From the NCBI GenBank assembly GCA_007751475.1, contig CP036434.1:2914001-2978000 (forward strand): a stretch of 64,000 bases of DNA, in the 5' to 3' direction. This DNA comes from Saltatorellus ferox. GTDB taxonomy: Bacteria > Planctomycetota > UBA1135 > GCA-002686595. Each line of letters begins with the position of its first letter. Positions within the stretch are counted from its first letter, which is position 1. The position numbers were made by a program, and so were the translations under genes. The notes under the pieces were generated by a model. That model was not told the DNA's origin and did no database searches. It saw only the letters and a program-made list of their open reading frames with translations. Of this stretch, positions 51,843-60,781 are shown piece after piece.

Positions 51843-53573
51843 ATGAATGGTCTCGCCGCGCTCGCCCTCGTCTCCGTCCCTCTCTCCGCTGCTCCCGCCC
51901 TGGCCCAGTACGGACCCACTTGGTCCGATGCGGAGCTGCTCCCCGGTGTCAGAACCGTACTCCACTACGGCGTGCACGCCCTCGACGACGGAGGCGCCAT
52001 GACCTTCGTGGGCGAGGCGCCTCCCACGGCCGGCGGGTTCCCCGATGAGCTCGTGGTGACCCGCTACGATCGAGACGGAGGGATCGAATGGCGCGCGCGA
52101 GAACCGATCACTCCGTTCATTCCTTTCCCGGGCTTCGGACCCGCGGAGCCGACCCTCGACGTCCGAGGGGACGGCACTTCGGCCTTCGCCGTTTCGAGTG
52201 GCGACGATCTGCAGGTCCTCGTCTTCGGTCCGGACGGAGCGGTGCGGTGGCGCACCATCCTCCAGGCGACCCGCACCGCCTACTACCTGACGGCCGTCAG
52301 GCCCTTCGTGGACGCCGGCGGTGAGGTCGTGCTCGCCACGCGCGAGTCGCGCGCTTTCTTCGACTGGACGACCGACGCGGAGCTGATGGCCATCGAGCGC
52401 TTCGACGCGAGCGGCGCGTCGGTCTACCGCGTTGAATCCCTGGGCCGCCAGCTCGAGGCCTTCATGGGGACGCCTTCCGGCGACGCCCTGATCGTATCGA
52501 ACGACAGTGCCTCACCGTTCGCCCCCTGGTTCCGTGAAATTCGGCGCTACGACCGGGCCGGCAACGTGGTGTCGATGGCGAACCAGGCCGGAGACTCGCA
52601 GCTCTTGAATGCGATGTATGACCCGCGCACCGATGGTGTGCTCTTCGTGACGCAAGGCGCTGCCGCCGGAGGCGGAACGTCGCTCGAAGTGGAGGTCTAC
52701 AGCGCCACGGGCTCCCCCTTGGCCACCGGAGCGTTCGGGACTTCGAGCTTCGGCACGCTGGGCTCCGCGATCGATGTCGCGTCAGGGATCGCGTACTTCG
52801 GAGGGATCGACGGAACGTTCGGGGAGGTCGTCGGCTACGACCTCGGTGCGAACGAAGTGGTCTCGGCGTTGTTCTCCGGGGCGAACGCCGTGACGGTGAT
52901 CGGTCTACGTCCCGGCGGCGGTCTGGTGACGCTGGAGAGCCGGTCCACCGGCGCCCACGTGGCGGCCGTCTCCGCGACGGGCGTCCGGCTGTCGTCCACG
53001 TCGATCGCGCCGCTCGATCAGGCTCCCGAGCTCACCCAGGCGTACGCGGCTGGCGCCGACGGCCGCTTCTGGTTCGCCGAAGCTCGTTCGCGTGTCCTGG
53101 GTTCTGGCGTCCCGTCGTCGCGGCACGTCGACCAGTGGGTCGAGGGAGTCGCTGGAACGGAATACTGCTCGAGCCCGGCCAATTCGACCGGAAGCCCTGG
53201 CCACCTCGTGGCGCGCGGGAGCGATGTCGCGACGGAGAACCGAATCACGCTGGCCGCCGATAGCCTGCCCCCGTTCCAGCTCGCGCTGTTCCTCGGGAGC
53301 CAGACCCAGGGGCTGACGCCGGGCGTGGGCGGCGGCCAGGGCACGCTGTGCCTCGGCGGAGCCATCGGTCGCTACGTCGCGCCGGGTCAGGCCAGGCCGA
53401 TCGAGCCCGACGGGCGGACGTCCCTGGAGATTGACCTGACGGAGATCCCGACGCCGACGGGGTTCATCGCGCTCGCAGCGGGCCAGACCTGGAACTTCCA
53501 GCTCTGGCATCGCGATGCGAACCCCTCAGGTACGTCGAATCTGACGAACGGCGTCCAGGTGATGCTGCAGTAG
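51843..53573 (+). CDS. Large secreted beta-propeller-like protein with shared C-terminal domain (2 of 3)
   Basis: Product of 576 residues. A signal peptide ends ...PALAQ. Residues ~25-420 are repeated beta-rich stretches with VTRYDRDGGIEWRAREPI, VLVFGPDGAVRWRTILQ and IERFDASGASVYRVESLG, the pattern of PQQ-like or related beta-propeller blades. The last ~140 residues are the shared domain: YCSSPANSTGSPG, TLCLGGAIGRYVAPG, WNFQLWHRD and SNLTNGVQVMLQ. Probably exported and attached or secreted further; no enzymatic motif was seen. Confidence 0.82.
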   Translation: MNGLAALALVSVPLSAAPALAQYGPTWSDAELLPGVRTVLHYGVHALDDGGAMTFVGEAPPTAGGFPDELVVTRYDRDGGIEWRAREPITPFIPFPGFGPAEPTLDVRGDGTSAFAVSSGDDLQVLVFGPDGAVRWRTILQATRTAYYLTAVRPFVDAGGEVVLATRESRAFFDWTTDAELMAIERFDASGASVYRVESLGRQLEAFMGTPSGDALIVSNDSASPFAPWFREIRRYDRAGNVVSMANQAGDSQLLNAMYDPRTDGVLFVTQGAAAGGGTSLEVEVYSATGSPLATGAFGTSSFGTLGSAIDVASGIAYFGGIDGTFGEVVGYDLGANEVVSALFSGANAVTVIGLRPGGGLVTLESRSTGAHVAAVSATGVRLSSTSIAPLDQAPELTQAYAAGADGRFWFAEARSRVLGSGVPSSRHVDQWVEGVAGTEYCSSPANSTGSPGHLVARGSDVATENRITLAADSLPPFQLALFLGSQTQGLTPGVGGGQGTLCLGGAIGRYVAPGQARPIEPDGRTSLEIDLTEIPTPTGFIALAAGQTWNFQLWHRDANPSGTSNLTNGVQVMLQ

Positions 53574-53591
53574 CAGGCCAAATCCGAAGGG

Positions 53592-53694
53592 CCTGGCCTG
53601 CATGATTCGCGAGACGAAACCGCCAGAGCGCCCAAACGGCGCCGTGGCGGCGTTTGGGCGCATTGGCGATTCCCTCTCGCGAACAATGCAGGCC
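53592..53694. repeat. Long imperfect hairpin
   Basis: CTGGCCTGCATGATTCGCGA (53592 on) is inverted at the far end as CGCGAACAATGCAGGCCAG (to 53694). The inner arms GCGCCCAAACGGCGCC and GGCGTTTGGGCGC also pair. The whole ~100 nt can fold back on itself. It starts 18 nt after the propeller gene stop. No U-run follows, so it is more like a palindromic repeat unit than a terminator. Confidence 0.7.
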
Positions 53695-54021
53695 AGGAGT
53701 CTGCGCCACAGAAGGCGATTCCGCGAGCACCGCCAGGATTCGCGCTCGCGGCGTTGCGCCAAACCCCAATGGCATCAAAGTCTGCGCCAGACCTGGTTGG
53801 GAGGGATGACCCAGTTGGTTGAACCGGTTGGATGGCGGGTGGCGCCAGTGGGCGGGTTACCGGAGCCTTCCGAGAGCGGGATGCATCGGGGGGGAGCCTG
53901 CCACCGAAAGCAAACCCGGAGGCGACTTGAGACGTTCTTGAACCCCAGAGTGTCCCCTCCGACCCCACGCCAGCCGTCCGCGCACGTTCGCCGGGCAGCC
54001 CTCTGCACGAAGCACTGCACC
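53695..54021 (+). other. Upstream region of the FdhF/YdeP-type gene
   Basis: No gene recognised. The frame of the following gene is open here but codes Arg/Pro-rich sequence without similarity to the family. No riboswitch was recognised. Confidence 0.5.
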
Positions 54022-56313
54022 ATGCAAAACGAGCTCACCCCGGAACGCCTCTCGAAACTCGAGGTCAATGAACGTCCCTCCCAGGCGGCGGGCCTCCGGG
54101 CCGTCAAGGTCTCGCTGCAGCACGTCGAGGAGTATTCGGCTCTCGGGGACAGCATGAAAGCGCTCCTCAAGATGAATCAGAAGGGAGGCTTCGATTGCCC
54201 CGGGTGCGCATGGCCGGATCCTGACGGGCGGCGAAGTGCCATCGGGGAGTACTGCGAGAACGGTGCCAAGGCGATCGCCGAGGAAGCGACGAACCGGCGC
54301 GTCGGGCCCGAGTGGTTCGCCCGGCACAGCGTCGCCGCGATGGGGGAGATGACCGACTTCGAGCTCGGGAAGTCGGGACGTATCACCCATCCGATGTATC
54401 TCGCTCCGGATGCCACGCACTACGCGCCTGTCAGCTGGGAGGAGGCCTTTCGCCTCATCGCAGAGCAGCTTCGAACGCTCGACCCCGACGAGGCGATCTT
54501 CTACACCAGCGGGCGCGCGAGCAACGAGGCTGCGTTCCTTTACCAGCTTTTCGTGCGCCAGTACGGCACGAACAACCTGCCCGACTGCTCCAACATGTGC
54601 CATGAAAGCACAGGGCACGCTCTCGCCGAGGTACTCGGGCTGGGCAAGGGGACCGTCACGCTGGAAGACGTCCACGACGCCGAACTCCTGATCGTGGTGG
54701 GCCAGAATCCTGGCACCAATCACCCGAGGATGCTGTCAGCGCTCAAGGAATGCAAGGACCGCGGCGGTCGCATGATCAGCATCAACCCGCTGCCCGAAAC
54801 GGGGCTGATGGGCTTCATCGATCCCCAGAGCCCACTCAGTATTCTGAAGCGTGGTACGGACCTGAGCGATCTCTTCCTGCAGGTCAGGATCAACGAGGAC
54901 ATCAGCCTCGTACGTGCGATCTGCAAGCTTCTCTGGATGGAAGAACAGGCCGCTCCCGGCACGGTGTTCGACGAGGAGTTCATCGAGGCTCACACCTCCG
55001 GGTTCGGGGAATGGACCGCGATGCTCGACGCCACGGACTTCGACGAATGCGTCGCCGCCAGCGGCGTCCCGGCACCGAAGATCCGCGAGGCGGTCGACAT
55101 GATCGCCCGTTCGAAGAAGATCGTGCTCAGCTACGCGATGGGTCTCACGCAGCACGAGAACAGCGTGGACGTGATCAAGGAGATGGTGAACCTGCTGCTC
55201 TGCATGGGGGCGATGGGGAAGCCGGGCGCCGGGATCTGTCCGACGCGCGGCCACTCCAACGTGCAGGGCGACCGCACGGTGGGCGTCTGGGAGAAGCTGA
55301 CCCCCGAGCTCCGGAAGAGTCTCCAGAACTACTTCAACTTCAAGCCGCCGGAGCACGATGGATTCGACGTCGTGAACAGCCTCAAGGCGATGCACGAAGG
55401 CAAGGCGAAGTTCTTCATGGGGCTCGGCGGCAACATCATCTCGGCCGTACCCGATACGGTCTACGCGGCGAAAGGGCTACGCCAGTGCGAGATGACCGTG
55501 CACGTCAGCACCAAGCCGAACCGGAGCCACGTCGTTCACGGGAAGAAGGCGCTGATCCTGCCCTGCCTGGGGCGGACCGAGAAGGATGTGCGCGCGAGCG
55601 GTCCGCAGTTCGTGAGCTGCGAGAACTCGATGGGCGTCGTCCAGTCGAGCCAGGGCGTCCTCGAGCCCCGGGGGCCTGAGTTGCGCAGCGAGGTGGCCAT
55701 CCTGTGCGGGCTGGCGGCGGCGACTCTTCGCGGGAACACGACCGTCGACTGGGAGGAGATGGCAGGCAACTACGACCGGATCCGCGACGCCATCGCGGCG
55801 TGCATTCCCGGGTTCGAGCGCTACAACGAGAAGGTGCGGGAGCCCGGTGGCTTCTATCTGCCCAACGGACCGCGCAATCGTCGCTTCGCCACGTCGGACG
55901 GCAAGGCGCAGTTCAGCGTCACCGATCGAAGCCATCACGCGCTCGGGAGGGACGAGTTCCTGATGATGACGGTGCGCAGCCACGACCAGTACAACACGAC
56001 GATCTACGGCATGAACGATCGCTACCGGGGGATCCACGGCGAGCGACGCGTCGTGATGATGAGCGAGGAGGACATGGCGCGGGCCGGGTTCGAGCCAGGC
56101 GCCAGCGTGGACCTTTCGAGCGAGTACGACGGCGAGGTCCGAACGGCGCGCCTCTTCCAGGTCGTGCCTTACCCCATCCCCCCCGGCAACGTCGCCACGT
56201 ACTTCCCCGAGGCGAACGTGCTTGTGCCCATCACTCGGACGACGCGGGGCAGCAACACGCCGATCTCCAAGTCCGTCAGGGTCCGGGTCCAGAGACACAA
56301 GGCGATGGAGTGA
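54022..56313 (+). CDS. FdhF/YdeP-family molybdopterin oxidoreductase
   Basis: Product of 763 residues in the DMSO-reductase/formate dehydrogenase-like superfamily that binds bis-MGD. CPGCAWPDP near residue 59 and the N-terminal layout match the YdeP branch. FYTSGRASNEAAFLYQLFVR precedes DCSNMCHESTGHALAEVLGL, where Cys occupies the position of selenocysteine in FdhF. Further on are VGQNPGTNHPRMLSAL, CPTRGHSNVQGDRTVG and a C-terminal nucleotide-binding domain (DEFLMMTVRSHDQYNTTIYG). YdeP is linked to acid resistance in E. coli but its reaction is unknown. ATG 54022; the frame upstream is not conserved. No FeS partner gene is adjacent. Confidence 0.92.
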   Translation: MQNELTPERLSKLEVNERPSQAAGLRAVKVSLQHVEEYSALGDSMKALLKMNQKGGFDCPGCAWPDPDGRRSAIGEYCENGAKAIAEEATNRRVGPEWFARHSVAAMGEMTDFELGKSGRITHPMYLAPDATHYAPVSWEEAFRLIAEQLRTLDPDEAIFYTSGRASNEAAFLYQLFVRQYGTNNLPDCSNMCHESTGHALAEVLGLGKGTVTLEDVHDAELLIVVGQNPGTNHPRMLSALKECKDRGGRMISINPLPETGLMGFIDPQSPLSILKRGTDLSDLFLQVRINEDISLVRAICKLLWMEEQAAPGTVFDEEFIEAHTSGFGEWTAMLDATDFDECVAASGVPAPKIREAVDMIARSKKIVLSYAMGLTQHENSVDVIKEMVNLLLCMGAMGKPGAGICPTRGHSNVQGDRTVGVWEKLTPELRKSLQNYFNFKPPEHDGFDVVNSLKAMHEGKAKFFMGLGGNIISAVPDTVYAAKGLRQCEMTVHVSTKPNRSHVVHGKKALILPCLGRTEKDVRASGPQFVSCENSMGVVQSSQGVLEPRGPELRSEVAILCGLAAATLRGNTTVDWEEMAGNYDRIRDAIAACIPGFERYNEKVREPGGFYLPNGPRNRRFATSDGKAQFSVTDRSHHALGRDEFLMMTVRSHDQYNTTIYGMNDRYRGIHGERRVVMMSEEDMARAGFEPGASVDLSSEYDGEVRTARLFQVVPYPIPPGNVATYFPEANVLVPITRTTRGSNTPISKSVRVRVQRHKAME

Positions 56314-56729
56314 GAGGGCGCAATCGTTCCCCCGTGAGGCGAGTCAGGTGAAGTCTCGAGAGCACCGCCGCTCTGGCCCCTGAACTGGATGCGTCGATCC
56401 GTGGCGCAGACTCCCAGGGCCGGCCGTCGACCTGGTCGGCCGGAAGCCTGGGATCTTCGGCAAGATCTGTGGGTCGGAAGCGCATCAGTGATTGTGGCTG
56501 GCTTGAAGCGGCGCACCATCGGACCGGGATGCTGCCGGTGCGTGCCGCTGCCCTATCGATGGGCTCACCCGCGCTGTTCTGCTGCGTGCTGGTCTCGCGA
56601 TGATCTCTTATGGGCGCTGAAGGTCGAAGCTGAGACGCTCCGCCGGACACGGGCTGCACGAGTTGAGTGCTGGCTGGATTGGTGGTAGCTTCCGTTCATG
56701 TCCCCACGACCCTCTTCACTGGTCAAGCG
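56314..56729. other. Intergenic region with two-tier hairpin
   Basis: No gene recognised in 416 bases. CCCAGG (56413) / CCTGGG (56447) enclose CCGGCCG (56420) / CGGCCGG (56437), an inverted repeat of two tiers with a 10-nt loop, without a U-run. Its role, perhaps RNA structure or a poor terminator of the oxidoreductase gene, is unknown. Confidence 0.45.
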
Positions 56730-59120
56730 ATGAAGGTAGCTCGCGCAACGGCCGTCCGGGTTTCGGGGATCTTCCTGTTCGGGACCTTCACCTGCTGCTG
56801 CCTTGCATGGCTCGCGCTGCTTTCGTCGACTTCCTGCGGGCCTCGCGGCGAGGGCGCCGGCGACGGAGGTCCGCGATGGGTGCGCGTGGATTGGCTGCCG
56901 CTCACCGAGCGTCCATCGGGCGATGAGATTCCGGTCGCGCAGTTCGGGGCCCGAGACTTCGACGCTGCCTGGCGCGTCGAACCGGGCGTCGGGCAGGTGA
57001 TGCTGGCGCTGACAGAGGACGAGGAAGCACTTTCGGAGCTTCTGCTGGAGGGAGCAGGCGCGCGGCTCGCTTCGCTGCCGTTGGATCTGGTGGCCGCAGA
57101 TCTGCATCGCGCCACCCTCCTCCTCGATGTGCCGCCCGGAGAAAAGGAGATGATTCGCCTCGCCTTTCTCACCGGCCCGCGGGTTCGCGCCTATTCCGAG
57201 CTCCTGACGGTGGAAGGAGGGAGCGGGCAGGAACGCGCCGAACTCGACCTGGCCCAGGTGAGACCCCTCGAGGGCCGCTTCGACTCGATCGTTCTCGAGA
57301 CAGCGGGAAACGCCGCCGCCTGCGAGGTCCGCTCGCTCCAGTTCACGAGGACGTCGCTGCTTCAGTTCCTGCCGACGCCCCACGACGGTGCGGGACTCGT
57401 GTCCGTGGGCGACGACGGGCGCCTCGGCGTCGCGCTCGACGGGGAGCACCCGGTGGAGTTCGAACTGGAGGCCCCAGCGGGCGCCGCTTTCCAGATGTCG
57501 TACCGCGTGGGACCCGGAGCTTCCTACGGCGATGCCGTGCTCGTGCTGGAGGGCGACGGCTTCGCGCAAGAGCGTCTGCCCCTCGGGGTAGCGGCGTCGG
57601 AGGAGTGGCGCGTCTTCCGTCGGACGCTGACGGAAGCCCTGTCGGGCCCGGTCCGCGTCAGTCTGGAGGGCGGAGGCTCCACGGATGGAGACGTCATCGC
57701 GCTCGTCGCCGACGCGGGCGCACTCGTGGGTCGGGGCGAGACGCCCCCTTCGACGGTGCTGCTCATCACCTCGGATACCCATCGGGGAGAGCTGATCGGC
57801 ATGACCTCCGGTGGTCTCGTACGGACCCCAGCGCTCGATGCCCTGGGCGCACGGGGACTCGTCTTCCTCGACGCCGCGGCGACCTCGAACGCCACCAATC
57901 CATCGCACGTGGCCCTGATGACGGGGATGCACCCGCGGGACACGCACGTGGTCACGAATCGGGATCCATTGGGCCAGCGAGCGCAGACCCTGGCCGAGTA
58001 CTTCGCGTCTGCAGGCTACCGCACGGCCGCCGCCTTCAGCGCGTTTCACCTCGGCGACGAGACGAGTGGACTGGCCCAGGGCTTCGACCGCTACGACGGA
58101 CCCGCCGCGCCCACCGGCGGGAACTTCGATGCTTTCGCTGGCGCGGCGTCGGCCACACGGGACGGAAGCGAGACCGTAGCGCGAGCCCTGGCGAACCTCG
58201 AGGACGCGGAGGGCGCGCCGCTCTTCTTCTGGGTCCATGTGTTCGATGCGCACGCGCCCTACAAGCCGAAGGGCGCCTTCGACGGGCGCTACCTGGGTCG
58301 TCAGAAAGGCGCGGACATCACGGGGCCGGGGTTACCGGTTCCTCCTGAAAAGGTCCCGCGCTTCCTCCAGGGCGTGACGGATCCCGAGGTTCCCTGGGCG
58401 CAGTACCGCGCGCTCGTCGACTACGTGGACCACTTGCTCACGCCTCTTCTGCAGACGCCGCGCGTGGCAGCGGGCATCATCGCCTTCACGTCGGATCACG
58501 GGGAATCGTTCGGTGAGCACGGCGTCTGGTGGAACCACGCGGGCGTCTACCCCGCGACGACCCAGGTGCCGCTGATCCTCGCCTGGCCGGGTTCGGAGGC
58601 GCGGACCATCGACGTGCCGGTTCGGCAAGCGGATCTGGGGAAGACGATCCTTCGTCTCGCTGGCCTGGAGGCGCCGGATTTTGGCGGCAGGGATCTGCGT
58701 CTCGCGCTGGAGCCGGAGCCTCGAACGTCGCCGCGCTTCACGCTCGGGTATCACGCCCGGTCGGCTTCAATCGACGATGGGCGCTGGTGCCTCGTGCTTC
58801 ATCTCCAGGAGGAGTCGAACGACGAGGGGACCCGGACGTGGCGTCCGGGCGAGGTCGAGCTGTTCGATCGGCTGACCGACCCGACCTGCGAACGGGACCT
58901 GGTCGAGAGCCGGATCGAGACGGCCCGCTCGCTCCGGGCGAGGCTCCTCCAGTGCCTCGCATCGGGAGACGTCGAGGGCTATCGGGCGGAGTACCGTGTG
59001 AAGGCGGGGATCGACTCCGTGCTCGCCGAACTCGGCTACTCCGGCGGCGCCGAGCTGACCGGGAAGTGGTACGACCCGGACCGCGGCGACGCTTTCCTGG
59101 AGCGCTTTGGTGACGATTGA
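56730..59120 (+). CDS. Sulfatase-superfamily lipoprotein lacking the formylglycine motif
   Basis: Product of 796 residues. A lipoprotein signal ends LLSSTSC. Residues ~40-330 are a beta-rich domain without a match. From ~340 comes an alkaline phosphatase/sulfatase fold: VLLITSDTHRGELIGMT, TPALDALGARGLVF, the nucleophile loop NATNPSHVALMTGMHPR, VFDAHAPYKPKGAF and FTSDHGESFGEHGVWWNHAG. Type I sulfatases need C/S-x-P-x-R; here it is TNPSH, so formylglycine cannot form and Thr would be the nucleophile, as in phospho-transferring relatives. The stop overlaps the TTG start of the next gene. Confidence 0.85.
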   Translation: MKVARATAVRVSGIFLFGTFTCCCLAWLALLSSTSCGPRGEGAGDGGPRWVRVDWLPLTERPSGDEIPVAQFGARDFDAAWRVEPGVGQVMLALTEDEEALSELLLEGAGARLASLPLDLVAADLHRATLLLDVPPGEKEMIRLAFLTGPRVRAYSELLTVEGGSGQERAELDLAQVRPLEGRFDSIVLETAGNAAACEVRSLQFTRTSLLQFLPTPHDGAGLVSVGDDGRLGVALDGEHPVEFELEAPAGAAFQMSYRVGPGASYGDAVLVLEGDGFAQERLPLGVAASEEWRVFRRTLTEALSGPVRVSLEGGGSTDGDVIALVADAGALVGRGETPPSTVLLITSDTHRGELIGMTSGGLVRTPALDALGARGLVFLDAAATSNATNPSHVALMTGMHPRDTHVVTNRDPLGQRAQTLAEYFASAGYRTAAAFSAFHLGDETSGLAQGFDRYDGPAAPTGGNFDAFAGAASATRDGSETVARALANLEDAEGAPLFFWVHVFDAHAPYKPKGAFDGRYLGRQKGADITGPGLPVPPEKVPRFLQGVTDPEVPWAQYRALVDYVDHLLTPLLQTPRVAAGIIAFTSDHGESFGEHGVWWNHAGVYPATTQVPLILAWPGSEARTIDVPVRQADLGKTILRLAGLEAPDFGGRDLRLALEPEPRTSPRFTLGYHARSASIDDGRWCLVLHLQEESNDEGTRTWRPGEVELFDRLTDPTCERDLVESRIETARSLRARLLQCLASGDVEGYRAEYRVKAGIDSVLAELGYSGGAELTGKWYDPDRGDAFLERFGDD

Positions 59121-60754
59121 AGGCCGTGCAAAGTAGATCGAACGAGTCGAAGCGCCCGCTGGCCGTCGGAGCCCTGATCCTGGCCGTGGCTCTTTTTGCC
59201 TTCGGCCTCGCCTGGACCGCGTGGCTCTCGGACGATGCGTTCATCACGTTCCGCTGCATGGACCAGTTCGTGCATGGGGAGGGGCTTCGCTGGAACCAGG
59301 GCGAGCGCGTTCAGGCCTTCACGAACCCGCTCTGGCTCCTGCTGCTCGCGCCGTTCTACGCCCTGACGGAGAACATCGCCGCGGTGGCGTACGGGGCGAG
59401 CTTCCTGGCGACCGCGGTGGCGCTGTTCCTCGTGGCACGCGCCGCCACCGGGCCCGTCGTCGCCGCGTTCGGGATCCTCGTTCTCGCGGGCTCGAAGGCC
59501 TTCCTCGACTACTCCAGCTCGGGCCTGGAGAATCCGCTCCTGCACGTCGCGCTTCTGCTCGGTGTCGGAGCGTTCCTCGGCGGCGGTGATCCCGCGCGCC
59601 GAGCGGGTCGCGTGGCGCTGGCCACCTCGATGGCTTTCGTCACCCGCCCGGACTCGGCGCTCTTCATGGGGGTCCTGTGCGTCGCGGCCTGGGTCCAGAG
59701 CCCGACGCTGTCCACGACCCGGCGGATGCTGATCGGGTGGGCTCCGGCGCTGGGCTGGGAGGCCTTTTCACTCGTCTACTTCGGCACCTGGGTTCCGAAC
59801 ACCGCGATCGCCAAGGTCGGGGCGGGGCTCCCGCGCGACGAGGTGCTGGCGCAGGGGGCTCGCTACCTGTTGAACTCAATGCGCTGGGATCCGTTGACGC
59901 TCGGGACCCTGGCTTGCGTGGTGCTCGTCACGCTCTTGCGGGGCCTGCGTCGGAGGGAATCGATCGTCGCCCTCGGGCTCATCCTGCATCTCGCCTACGT
60001 GGTTCGCGTGGGCGGGGACTTCATGTCCGGTCGCTTCTTGACCGCGCCGTTCGTCGTGGCGGTGTTCCTGATGGTTCGCCTCCGGCTGGACAGGCGCGTG
60101 ATGGGGGCGGCGGCTCTCGCGATCGTCGCACTGGCGACGTTTCATCCGCGCAGCTCATGGGGGCCGCGGCCCGACGCGTTGGCGTTCCTCGACGCCGGCG
60201 CCTCCGGAGGTATCACGGACGAGCGCACGATCTACTACGGCTACACGGGGCTTCTGTCGAAGGGCCACCCTGCCTGGGGGCGGCTCGTCGACGGAGACCC
60301 ATATCCGCCGGCAGGAAAGGCGCGCGAGCGCTTCGAGGCGGGCGAGCGCGTCCAGCAGCAGACCCAGGTGGGCTTGCTCGGCTTCCTGGCTCCGCGCGAA
60401 CTGCACCTGATCGACGTCTTTGGCCTCGGTGACCCGCTCCTCGCGCGCCTGCCGCTGACCAACGCCCGGGGGGCGCCGATCTTTCGGCACAAGCTGGATG
60501 AGTTCGGCCGATTCTGGCGGCCAGGACACCTGCGTCGCAACCCGCCCGCGGGCTACCGACAGAGCCTGGAGACGAACGAGAACCGGATCCAGGACCCGGC
60601 TCTCGCGCGGTACTACGGTGCCGTTCGCAGCCTCACGCGTGCGCCGATCTGGAGCCGCCAACGCTGGGAAGTCCTCGTGGGGTTCCACCGGGGACGCTAT
60701 GGCGGGGACCTTGCGAAGTGGCGGAGCGAACAGCCTGCACGCGATCCGGGCTGA
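59117..60754 (+). CDS. GT-C-type membrane glycosyltransferase (AftB/ZomB-like)
   Basis: Product of 545 residues with around ten hydrophobic segments. Near the start WLSDDAFITFRCMDQFVHGE and RWNQGERVQAFTNPLW carry the acidic pair and pattern of the mycobacterial AftB arabinosyltransferase family and similar GT-C enzymes that use lipid-linked sugar. A soluble C-terminal part follows residue ~360. The TTG start (TTGA) overlaps the stop of the sulfatase-like gene; GTG 59126 is an alternative. The pair is translationally linked and may modify the same surface glycan, which is inference. Confidence 0.8.
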   Translation: MKAVQSRSNESKRPLAVGALILAVALFAFGLAWTAWLSDDAFITFRCMDQFVHGEGLRWNQGERVQAFTNPLWLLLLAPFYALTENIAAVAYGASFLATAVALFLVARAATGPVVAAFGILVLAGSKAFLDYSSSGLENPLLHVALLLGVGAFLGGGDPARRAGRVALATSMAFVTRPDSALFMGVLCVAAWVQSPTLSTTRRMLIGWAPALGWEAFSLVYFGTWVPNTAIAKVGAGLPRDEVLAQGARYLLNSMRWDPLTLGTLACVVLVTLLRGLRRRESIVALGLILHLAYVVRVGGDFMSGRFLTAPFVVAVFLMVRLRLDRRVMGAAALAIVALATFHPRSSWGPRPDALAFLDAGASGGITDERTIYYGYTGLLSKGHPAWGRLVDGDPYPPAGKARERFEAGERVQQQTQVGLLGFLAPRELHLIDVFGLGDPLLARLPLTNARGAPIFRHKLDEFGRFWRPGHLRRNPPAGYRQSLETNENRIQDPALARYYGAVRSLTRAPIWSRQRWEVLVGFHRGRYGGDLAKWRSEQPARDPG

Positions 60755-60781
60755 CGCGCTCCGCCATCGCCGGCGCTGGGA

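Noticed and set aside
53695..54021. Molybdenum-cofactor or cobalamin riboswitch upstream of the molybdoenzyme
   Set aside because: No conserved core could be matched by eye; a covariance-model search would be needed to revive it.
54550..54620. Selenocysteine in the FdhF/YdeP-type enzyme
   Set aside because: The aligned catalytic position is an ordinary Cys codon (NMCHESTG); there is no in-frame TGA.
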